Positions 7,970 through 14,440 of a stretch of DNA of 19,886 nucleotides are shown one piece after another. Each line of letters begins with the position of its first letter. The stretch's first letter is position 1. The notes beneath the pieces were generated by a model, which saw only the letters and a program-made list of their open reading frames with translations, searched no databases and had not been told where the DNA came from. Origin of the DNA: DATCLA01 sp036564195 (GTDB taxonomy: Bacteria; Bacillota; UBA4882; UBA8346); NCBI GenBank assembly GCA_036564195.1, contig DATCLA010000253.1, positions 1 to 19,886 of the forward strand, given 5' to 3'. The translations under genes were made by a program, and so were the position numbers.

Positions 7970-9636
7970 ATGAAAAAGCGGATTTACCAAAGTATGCTCC
8001 TATTGGCCTTCATCACCTTGCTTCTCACTTCTTTGTCGATCACCGGCGTCATCTATTGGGAGTTCTACCGCCGGACGCAGCAGGAAATCCGGAACGAGGC
8101 TCTGTTTCTGGCTACTAGCTTCAACCAGATTGGACCCTTGGCCTTCTCCGGCTTGGCCGTGGAGGAGAAGTCCAGCCGGATCACTTGGGTCGCAGCAGAT
8201 GGCACTGTCTTATTTGATAACCCGCCCGACGCCGCGCAAATGGGAAACCACCGTAACCGCCCGGAAATTATCGAGGCGCTGACCAGTGGCGCCGGTGAGA
8301 CGGTCCATCTCTCGGCAACCCTTGGCGCCCAAACCTTTTACCGGGCGCTGCGTCTGCAGGACAGCACTGTGCTCAGAGTCTCAACTACCATCAACAGTGT
8401 TTATAAAACGGTGCTCGACCTTCTTCCCTATCTTGGTCTTATTTTCCTGGCAGTCCACTTGGCTACGATGGTCATCGCCAACCCACTGACGGCGCAAATC
8501 ATTGTTCCCCTAAACAACCTTGACCTTGAGAAGCCTTTGGCCAATGCGGTTTAGGATGAATTATTCCCGCTCCTTTCCAGGCTAACCCGGCAGAAGCAGG
8601 AGATCGAGAAGCAATTCCGGCTGCTTCAGGATAAACAGGAAGAATTCAATGCGATCACCCTCGAAAATATTAGGGAAGGGATTATTATCTTAAACCGTCG
8701 GGGCCAGATCTTGTCGCTCAACAAAAGCGCTGCCCAGCTCTTCGGGGTCACCGCCACGAGGCGGATCAATGACACATCTCGACACTAAACCGTAGTTCAG
8801 CTCTACAAAAGGCCGTTGAAGTGGCCCTGGGCGGGTCTTCCTATGAAGATACTTTTACCAAAGGACAAAGTACCTTTCAGCTGCTGGCCAGTCCGGTTCC
8901 TTATGATCACCTAACCCAGGTGATCCTCTTTATCTGAGATATTACAGAAAAAGAAAACGCGGGAAAAATGCGCCGCGAGTTTACGGCCAATGTCTCCCAT
9001 GAGCTAAAAACGCCTTTGACCTCGATTCTGGGTTATGCCGAGCTGATGATGAACGGGATGGTGCAACCGGAGGATATGGCCGTGGCTGGCGGCCGGATTT
9101 ATGACGAAACTCGGCACTTCCTTAACCTGGTGGAGGATACCATTCAACTTTCCAAGCTGGATGAGAAAAGCATTCAATTGCCTTGGACGGAGATTGATTT
9201 ATTGGCTTTAGCCCGGGAAGTGGCGGCAAGATTGGCCCCTCTGGCCCAGCAGAAGCAGATCACCCTCGCGGTCAACGGGGAAAAGGCGGTTGTCTGCGGG
9301 GTCAGGCCCCTTCTGGAGGAGATGGTCTATAACCTATGTGATAATGCCATCAAATATAACAAAGAACAGGGGAGGGCCGAGGTTAAAGTCAGCATCTCCG
9401 GCGAAGAGGTCCGATTGACCGTTGCCGATAATGGTATCGGGATCCCTCGGGAACACCAGAGCCGGGTCTTCGAACGCTTTTACCGGGTTGACCAGTCCCA
9501 TTCCCGGGAGACCGGCGGCACGGGTCTGGGCCTTTCCATCGTCAAACACGGGGCCGAGTTTCATCGGGCCCGGCTGGAGCTGTCCAGTACGCCGGGGAAG
9601 GGGACCACGGTGACGATGATTTTTAAGAGAGAGTGA
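7970..9636 (+). pseudogene. Broken PhoR-type sensor histidine kinase
   Basis: The gene starts with ATG at 7970, one base after the regulator's stop, with GGAGGG just upstream. An N-terminal membrane helix (about residues 8-28), an extracytoplasmic sensing region and a second membrane helix are readable to a TAG at 8552-8554. The PAS-like segment (NIREGIIILNRRGQILSLN) follows in the same frame and stops with TAA at 8786-8788. The frame then shifts, and a TGA at 8935-8937 interrupts LFI-DITEKE, where Arg (CGA) would be expected. From 8968 the catalytic core is intact: H-box HELKTPLTSILGYAE, N-box DNAIKYN, G1 DNGIGIP and G2 GTGLGLSIVKH. Three stops and one frameshift make a full sensor impossible. 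The 222-residue core from 8968 could in theory be made alone, but it lacks a clear ribosome binding site. Confidence 0.9.
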
Positions 9637-9687
9637 AGCAGAACAGGCCAAAGAAGTGAACAAGATATTTGCGGTTTAAAAAACTAA

Positions 9688-9717
9688 TATACAAACGCTG
9701 TAATTATGTTTTATAAT
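9688..9717 (+). promoter_or_regulatory. Sigma-A-like promoter of the DMT permease gene
   Basis: A perfect -10 TATAAT at 9712-9717 is preceded by TATACA (9688-9693, 4 of 6 matches to TTGACA) with an 18-base spacer. It sits 45 bases upstream of the permease ATG, so this gene does not depend on transcription from the decayed pho block. Confidence 0.55.
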
Positions 9718-9762
9718 GATAATATTATGCATACCATCATTTTACTGTAAAGGAGCTCAGAT

Positions 9763-10668
9763 ATGGTATTTTCATGGTACACAGCGGCAATGCTTACTAT
9801 CTTATTATGGGGGACTGCTGACGCATTTTACAAGAAAGGGACATCCCCCGAAGATCCATACAGCCACTTGCGGATCATCATTATGGTTGGGATAGTGATG
9901 GGGGTACAAGCCTGCTTTCAAATGAATAAAATGGATTGGCAGTTTGATTTAGTTAATATCATAAGATATCTTCCGGTTTCATCTATGTATATTTTGTCAA
10001 TGGCTCTGGGTTATGTAGGCCTCCGTTACCTTGAGGTTTCTATTAATTCGCCGGTGAGTAACACCTCGGGAGCAGTGGCCGGCTTTTTGGCTTTTTTAGT
10101 GTTGGGAAAGACGATGAATGCCTGGCAATTGCTGGCCGTTGCCATAATCACCGCCGGTCTGGTTGGCATTGGGTTTACCGAAAGAATGCTGGCTGAAGCC
10201 GAACGGAAGGAAAGAAAAGTCGTTGTGGACAGGAAGTACCGGTTAGGTGCAGTTGCCCTGATCTTTCCCATCCTCTATGCCGTAATTGATGCTTTGGGGA
10301 CTTTCCTTGATGATGTCTATTTGACCAAGATGATGAGTCCGGAAGAAGCGTTGGTCTCCTACGAGCTGACCTTTTTGCTCTGCGCCGTTGTGGCCTTTAT
10401 TTATGTGACTGTAATTAAAAAAGGTGAATTTCGTCTTTGCCGGGAAAAACACCGGCTGCTGGCAGCGGTTTTTGAAACGGCCGGTCAGTATTTTTACGTT
10501 TTTGCTTTGGATACCAACTCTGTAGTTGTCGCTCCCATGATTGCCAGTTATAGTATTGTTTCGGTGCTGTTGGGCCGGTTATTGCTACAAGAGCGCTTGA
10601 CCCGTACGCAGTATTTCTTTATTGCCCTAGTGATGGCGGGCATCTTTATCCTTGGTTTTTTTGAATGA
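9763..10668 (+). CDS. DMT-superfamily permease (EamA-like)
   Basis: This 301-residue integral membrane protein has about ten hydrophobic segments in two similar halves, split by a charged loop at about residues 143-158 (AEAERKERKVVVDRKYR). The N-terminal WGTADAFYKKG and the repeated pattern of helices ending in GILGFFE fit the EamA/drug-metabolite transporter group. Substrates in this group range from amino acids to sugars and drugs, and nothing here fixes one. The ATG at 9763 has TAAAGGAG 7 bases upstream and a good promoter. The gene is intact, unlike the pho block just before it. It looks monocistronic; the racemase further down has its own promoter. The fold is well supported, while the substrate is unknown. 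Confidence 0.85.
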   Translation: MVFSWYTAAMLTILLWGTADAFYKKGTSPEDPYSHLRIIIMVGIVMGVQACFQMNKMDWQFDLVNIIRYLPVSSMYILSMALGYVGLRYLEVSINSPVSNTSGAVAGFLAFLVLGKTMNAWQLLAVAIITAGLVGIGFTERMLAEAERKERKVVVDRKYRLGAVALIFPILYAVIDALGTFLDDVYLTKMMSPEEALVSYELTFLLCAVVAFIYVTVIKKGEFRLCREKHRLLAAVFETAGQYFYVFALDTNSVVVAPMIASYSIVSVLLGRLLLQERLTRTQYFFIALVMAGIFILGFFE

Positions 10669-10849
10669 TCCGGTTAATTTTTTACCGGGGTTCAAGCGAC
10701 TACTGTCAAAAGAACTAGGAGAGGGAGCTATCTAACCTTTGCGGACGTCTGTAACACCGGGGGTTAATGCCATAACCGGCTAGGCCGGTCTGTTGCAAAA
10801 AATTGTTCATCTGAGAGTGACAAATATCAGGTATCTCACAACAAGCTGA
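10669..10849. other. Intergenic region with hairpins after the permease
   Basis: No gene is seen. A weak hairpin CCGGT...ACCGG lies just after the permease stop but lacks a following T run. A perfect 6-bp stem ACCGGC-TAG-GCCGGT is at 10775-10789, next to GGTTA...TAACC at about 10761-10777, and an imperfect TGAGA...TCTCA repeat follows near 10811-10840. None matches an RNA family I recognise. Confidence 0.4.
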
Positions 10850-11056
10850 ATGGGGCGTATTTTTGTAGAAAGCTTAAAGAAACAATTATTTGCAATTCTT
10901 TATGGTTCAAATGATAACCTTATTGAATTTGATGTAGTTTCAAATTTTGTTGAACGCTACCGTTGCAAGTTGGATATTTTAGAGTGGGAAGCATTATTTC
11001 CATACAGACAAACAATTGAATGGATTCAAGGCAAAATCGCCCCACATAATAGATAG
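10850..11056 (+). CDS. Small ORF of unknown function, weakly supported
   Basis: The reading frame encodes 68 residues, rich in aromatic and acidic residues (IEFDVVSNFVERYR, ILEWEALFPYRQTIEWIQ). The composition is protein-like and the sequence looks like the C-terminal part of a larger helical protein. However, there is no ribosome binding site before the ATG, no promoter close by and no family I recognise. It may be the remnant of a longer gene. The A+T content is higher than in the neighbouring permease. I rate this as possibly coding, not established. Confidence 0.25.
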   Translation: MGRIFVESLKKQLFAILYGSNDNLIEFDVVSNFVERYRCKLDILEWEALFPYRQTIEWIQGKIAPHNR

Positions 11057-11057
11057 A

Positions 11058-11086
11058 TTGAACTTCTGTATAAAATTAGTTATAAT
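11058..11086 (+). promoter_or_regulatory. Strong sigma-A promoter upstream of the racemase
   Basis: TTGAAC (11058-11063) and a perfect TATAAT (11081-11086) are separated by exactly 17 bases. Transcription would begin near 11093, giving a leader of about 240 bases before the racemase start. This is the best-formed promoter in the window. Confidence 0.7.
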
Positions 11087-11091
11087 TAGAC

Positions 11092-11130
11092 CATCAATGA
11101 CCAGTAAATTAATGGTTACAATCATTGATG
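11092..11130. repeat. 9-bp perfect inverted repeat at the predicted transcription start
   Basis: CATCAATGA (11092-11100) and TCATTGATG (11122-11130) are perfect inverted copies separated by 21 bases, which themselves contain CCA...TGG. It begins exactly at the predicted start of the transcript, so it could be an operator for a repressor or a 5' stabilising hairpin. There is no T run after it, so it is not a terminator. Confidence 0.55.
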
Positions 11131-11330
11131 AAAACCGGCAAGGGTTGAAGAAACTTAGTCAATGAAAAATTCAGAAAAATTGGTATTGTATCTTTATTTT
11201 CATCCCGATGGGGCTATCATTCATAACTTTTTAGGTTAACAGTTATTTTTGGAGTAAAATATTATCAGCAGAATGCGGTACTTACAAAATGGGCTTACTA
11301 GATTATGAAAAAACGTTTGGAGGAAAAGCC

Positions 11331-12023
11331 ATGAAAACTATTGGATTGCTCGGCGGAATGAGTTGGGAATCAACTGTAGAATATTACCGCTTGATAAATG
11401 AAGCAGTTAAATCTCGGTGTGGCGGTTTACATTCGGCCAAATGCCTTTTATATAGCGTTGATTTTGAAGAAATTGAATACTATCAAAGGACTGACAATTG
11501 GGATAAAGCGGCTCAAGTATTGGCCGGTGCTGCCCAAAGCCTTGAAAAGGGCGGAGCTGACTTTATCATTTTATGCACTAATACGATGCATAAAGTGTTT
11601 TCAGAAATTCAAAGAAGTATTAGGATCCCGATGTTACATATAGCAGATGCCACAGCTAATGAGATCAAGGCCAGGGGTATCAAGCAAGTTGGCTTGCTAG
11701 GGACCAGATATACTATGGAACAAGATTTTTATAAGTCTCGGCTAGAGCAAGTAGGGATCAATGTCCTGATTCCGGAGGAAAACGAGAGAAAGATAGTAAA
11801 TAAAGTAATCTATGAGGAATTATGTTTGGGTAAGATTTTGCAAGCCTCAAAAGAAGATTACCAACGGATTATCCTGGGCTTAGAAGCCAAGGGAGCTGAA
11901 GGTGTAATTCTGGGGTGTACCGAAATCGGACTATTGATCAAACAGGAGGATTTACCGATCCCACTGTTTGATACCACCAGAATTCATGCGCTCAAGGCAG
12001 TGGAAAATGCTTTAAGAAAGTAG
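11331..12023 (+). CDS. Aspartate/glutamate racemase family protein
   Basis: This 230-residue cofactor-independent amino-acid racemase interconverts L and D forms, most likely of aspartate, through two active-site cysteines. The two cysteines are visible: C82 in ILCTNTMHK and C196 in LGCTEIGLL. The start MKTIGLLGGMSWEST is the classic N-terminus of the aspartate racemase group, and the length is typical. The ATG at 11331 is chosen over an in-frame ATG at 11289 because GGAGG (11319-11323) lies 7 bases before it and similarity begins there. The protein is cytosolic; D-aspartate may serve the cell wall or be catabolised. It is preceded by the promoter at 11058-11086 and a long leader. The gene appears intact. 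Substrate preference (Asp, Glu or broad) cannot be decided from the sequence alone. Confidence 0.9.
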   Translation: MKTIGLLGGMSWESTVEYYRLINEAVKSRCGGLHSAKCLLYSVDFEEIEYYQRTDNWDKAAQVLAGAAQSLEKGGADFIILCTNTMHKVFSEIQRSIRIPMLHIADATANEIKARGIKQVGLLGTRYTMEQDFYKSRLEQVGINVLIPEENERKIVNKVIYEELCLGKILQASKEDYQRIILGLEAKGAEGVILGCTEIGLLIKQEDLPIPLFDTTRIHALKAVENALRK

Positions 12024-12190
12024 CCAACTGTTTAACATCATTCATTCCGCATTGCGGTAGAATCGATTTCAAGTGGATCTTCAATGACAATGAAGGCCCA
12101 TTCGACGGTTGGAGTATTATTACATTTCAAGCAGGACAAATCATCAGTATAATTAACCAAATGGCCATGGGCTAAAAAAGGTGAATAACT

Positions 12191-12799
12191 TTGCTGGAAA
12201 AGATGAGCGACTTCTTTGCCTCCCGGGTAGTCGGGTATGATCAACATATGCTTAACAAAGTAGCGGGCTGTAAAGAAGGATATCAAAAGATGGCGGAACT
12301 TTTGCCTGAAACAGTGGTTGACCTGTTAGATCTCGGCTGCGGGACCGGGTTAGAGCTGGATGCGATCTTTAAAATCCATCCCCATCTGAAGGTGACCGGG
12401 GTTGACTTGACCCAAGCAATGTTGGAAGTATTGCAGAAAAAACATCCTGACAAAGACCTAACGCTGATCAATGCTAGTTATTTTGATTACGATTTTGGTA
12501 AAGAGCGTTATGACGCGGTAATATCATTCCAAACTATGCATCATTTTCCTCCGGATCAAAAAATCCAGCTCTACTCAAGGGTCTGTGCGGCGTTAAGGCC
12601 GGGCGGAAAATATCTCGAATGCGACTATATGGTGCTTGACCAAACAGACGAGGACTTTTATTTGCGGGAAAACCAGCGGCTGCGGAAGGAAGAAAACATA
12701 GCCGCTGACGAGCTTTATCACTACGATATTCCTTGTACCGTGAACCATCAATTGCAGATGCTCCGGGCGGCGCAATTTGAAAAAGCCGCAATGGTATGA
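12191..12799 (+). CDS. Class I SAM-dependent methyltransferase, C-terminally truncated
   Basis: This is a 202-residue Rossmann-fold methyltransferase. The SAM-binding motif LLDLGCGTGLELD is at about residues 44-56, the acidic residue after strand 2 is in VTGVDLTQAML, and FQTMHHF is the motif IV region. The C-terminal half has LRPGGKYLECDYM. The methyl acceptor is unknown. The start is TTG at 12191, with AAAGGTGA a few bases upstream; an ATG at 12203 is the alternative. The frame ends at TGA 12797-12799, just after EKAAMV. Without that TGA the same frame continues RLENTTIIVADKALK to a TAG at 12845-12847. That is the usual final beta-strand of this fold, with Trp expected at the TGA. The gene therefore looks like a recent one-base nonsense mutant, or a protein missing its last strand. 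Confidence 0.8.
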   Translation: MLEKMSDFFASRVVGYDQHMLNKVAGCKEGYQKMAELLPETVVDLLDLGCGTGLELDAIFKIHPHLKVTGVDLTQAMLEVLQKKHPDKDLTLINASYFDYDFGKERYDAVISFQTMHHFPPDQKIQLYSRVCAALRPGGKYLECDYMVLDQTDEDFYLRENQRLRKEENIAADELYHYDIPCTVNHQLQMLRAAQFEKAAMV

Positions 12800-12972
12800 A
12801 GGCTTGAAAACACCACAATTATTGTGGCGGACAAGGCACTAAAATAGACCAAGAGATAAAAGTGAAGAGTAGCACAAATGTTTAAAGAAGAGCTGTTTCG
12901 GAGGATCGAAAAAAAAAAGAACTGTACCCTAAGATCGGGTCGGTTATGAAGTTTTCAGCTTGTGTTTGAAAG

Positions 12973-13010
12973 GCCGGGTTTCACCAGCTTTAACTGGTTT
13001 GAAACCCGGC
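12973..13010. repeat. Long stable hairpin (15 bp with a 2-base bulge)
   Basis: GCCGGGTTTCACCAG (12973-12987) pairs with CTGGT-TT-GAAACCCGGC (12994-13010) around a 6-base loop. No T run follows directly (GCTTTCATTGG), though a T7 tract comes about 15 bases later. It may act as a terminator or transcript-end stabiliser between the methyltransferase and the feo operon. Confidence 0.6.
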
Positions 13011-13234
13011 GCTTTCATTGGCAGGTTTTTTTGGTTATTTAGTAAACTGCCGATCTAACCAAGCGAAGGCCGCGGCGTGCATTTTCTGAGGTAAAAATGT
13101 GACCTTGAATGGAGCGCCAACAATTAATACTGTTGGTGCTTGGCATATTTTGATTAGCGAAATCTGCAAGGCTTTAAGGATATTTAATTTAAAATGGGTT
13201 TGGCGAGGGACTCTTTGAAGCCCTTTATCATATA

Positions 13235-13253
13235 TTGAACTAACGTTAGCTAA
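13235..13253. promoter_or_regulatory. Candidate metal-regulator operator upstream of feoA
   Basis: The perfect 10-base palindrome CTAACGTTAG (13240-13249) lies in a 19-base imperfect dyad, TTGAACTAACGTTAGCTAA, about 75 bases before feoA. Its size and TTA/TAA ends are reminiscent of DtxR/IdeR-type boxes, but it does not match the known consensus. The link to the MntR-like regulator encoded downstream is inference. Confidence 0.3.
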
Positions 13254-13326
13254 GAGCAAAACTCTTGGTGACTCCGGAACTGTTTCGTGGTCACTAACAG
13301 ATTTAATTTTTGGAAGGAGAGAATTT

Positions 13327-13569
13327 TTGAGTACCGCAGAGTTTGAATTAACCCGTCTTCAGATTGGAAGCAGGGCTGAAGTAGTAAATGTTGGGTCGCA
13401 GGGATTAATCCGCAACCGGCTCTTGGATTTAGGTTTGGTCCCATCAACAATTGTAGAGGCTATTCATCGAAGTCCGGCTGGCGATCCGGTAGCTTATAAA
13501 ATTCGGGGAGCAGTAATTGCATTGCGTTCCGAAGAAAGTTGTCAAATTACCGTTCGTCCCATAGTTTAA
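13327..13569 (+). CDS. feoA: Ferrous iron transport accessory protein FeoA
   Basis: This 80-residue cytosolic protein has the SH3-like FeoA fold. LTRLQIGSRAEVVNV opens the domain, RNRLLDLGLVPSTIVEAIHRSP is the conserved central segment, and DPVAYKIRGAVIALRSEES closes it. FeoA works with FeoB in Fe(II) uptake, probably by touching its GTPase part. The start is TTG at 13327, supported by GGAAGGAG 7 bases upstream; no better ATG exists. It heads a four-gene cluster, feoA, feoB-N, feoB-C and regulator, all on the same strand. A hairpin in the 70-base gap to the next gene may tune relative expression. Confidence 0.93.
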   Translation: MSTAEFELTRLQIGSRAEVVNVGSQGLIRNRLLDLGLVPSTIVEAIHRSPAGDPVAYKIRGAVIALRSEESCQITVRPIV

Positions 13570-13578
13570 ATAAATTTG

Positions 13579-13608
13579 ACCGGCGGGAGTGCGCTTGCTG
13601 CTGCCGGT
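13579..13608 (+). repeat. Intercistronic hairpin between feoA and the FeoB GTPase gene
   Basis: ACCGGC (13579-13584) pairs with GCCGGT (13603-13608). The stem extends inward through weaker pairs (G-U, G-C, A-T, G-C with one mismatch). The following sequence TTCTTAATTTT is a poor T run, so partial termination or mRNA processing is more likely than full termination. Confidence 0.45.
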
Positions 13609-13639
13609 TCTTAATTTTAAAAACAAAGGAGGGAATTAT

Positions 13640-14440
13640 ATGGGATTAACAGTCCAATCAACCGGCATCTATGCTTTTTTGGAAGAACTTAAGCAAACTC
13701 CGGTTAAAGCTGATGCTGTCATTGCTTTAGCCGGGAATCCGAATACCGGAAAAAGTACCGTCTTCAACGGCTTAACCGGTCTTAACCAACATACCGGTAA
13801 TTGGCCCGGAAAAACAGTAGTTTTAGCTAAAGGTAACTATCAACATAAAAACAAAAATATGATTTTGGTGGACTTACCGGGAACCTACTCACTCCTTGCT
13901 AATTCTGTCGATGAACAAGTGGCTCGGGACTTTATCTGCTTCGGAAACCCCGATGCTACGGTTGTGGTTGCTGACGCCACTTGCCTGGAACGTAATTTAA
14001 ACTTAGTTTTGCAGGTTATGGAGATTACTCCTAAAATGATTCTTTGTGTGAATTTAGTGGATGAAGCGAAACGAAAGCAGATCGAGATCGATTATTCCAA
14101 ATTGGAAAGTATTATAGGGATACCGGTGATTCCTACCGCTGCCAGGGATAAAGTTGGTTTAAATGAATTAAAGGATAGCATTCATCGAGCTGTCTTTGGA
14201 AAGGAGAATTATCAGCCTAAACGCTTATCTTATAATGAAACCATTGAAAGCGCGATTAATGAAATTCAAGGAGAGGTAGAAACATTACTTCAGGGTAGAT
14301 TCAACAGCCGCTGGGTGGCTTTACGGATTTTGGACGGAGACAGAACCATCATTACAGAGATGAAAAATTACCTGAAACGGATTGAACCGGAGAATCGGAA
14401 AGAAATTTTCGGTGGCAAGGCGGTGGAGTGTTATGAATAG
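13640..14440 (+). CDS. feoB: FeoB N-terminal GTPase protein (split FeoB, part 1)
   Basis: This 266-residue protein corresponds to the cytosolic NFeoB part of the ferrous iron transporter. G1 is GNPNTGKS (residues 32-39), and the switch I region is HTGNWPGKTV. G3 is DLPGTYSL, G4 is NLVDEA (the family usually has NxxD), and G5 lies near PTAARDKVG. A helical guanine-dissociation-inhibitor-like region occupies roughly residues 190-266. There are no membrane segments, so it must act with the next gene product. An N-terminal extension of about 25 residues precedes the G domain. The ATG at 13640 has AAAGGAGGG 6 bases upstream; an in-frame ATG at 13589 is rejected because it overlaps the hairpin and lacks a site. 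The frame ends at TAG 14438-14440, overlapping the start of the membrane protein by 8 bases. Confidence 0.92.
   Translation: MGLTVQSTGIYAFLEELKQTPVKADAVIALAGNPNTGKSTVFNGLTGLNQHTGNWPGKTVVLAKGNYQHKNKNMILVDLPGTYSLLANSVDEQVARDFICFGNPDATVVVADATCLERNLNLVLQVMEITPKMILCVNLVDEAKRKQIEIDYSKLESIIGIPVIPTAARDKVGLNELKDSIHRAVFGKENYQPKRLSYNETIESAINEIQGEVETLLQGRFNSRWVALRILDGDRTIITEMKNYLKRIEPENRKEIFGGKAVECYE

Larger units (their letters stand above)
12848..13326. other. Region without a convincing gene, before feoA
   Basis: A short start-like string follows the methyltransferase (ATG near 12878, reading MFKEELFRRIEKKK). It ends after 23 codons, beyond a long A run, and may be the head of a lost gene. A long hairpin occupies 12973-13010 and a palindrome 13240-13249. 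A 74-codon reverse-strand frame (13035-13259) opens with TTG and has no ribosome binding site; I do not accept it. Confidence 0.4.

Noticed and set aside
8968..9636. A stand-alone soluble histidine kinase made from the intact HisKA-HATPase segment
   Set aside because: It is in frame with sequence upstream of a TGA and has no ribosome binding site before 8968. It is better seen as the surviving core of the broken kinase.
11162..11239. 25-residue leader ORF starting MKNSEKLVLYLYFHPDG before the racemase
   Set aside because: No clear ribosome binding site and no sign of an attenuator (no run of one amino acid, no terminator hairpin), so it is probably chance.
6679..12850. Stop-codon recoding (UGA or UAG as an amino acid) to explain the interrupted genes
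   Set aside because: Intact genes here end in TAA, TGA and TAG, and the pho genes also carry frameshifts and deletions, which recoding cannot explain.
13035..13259. 74-codon reverse-strand frame before feoA
   Set aside because: It has a TTG start, no ribosome binding site, no recognised family, and it covers the candidate operator region.
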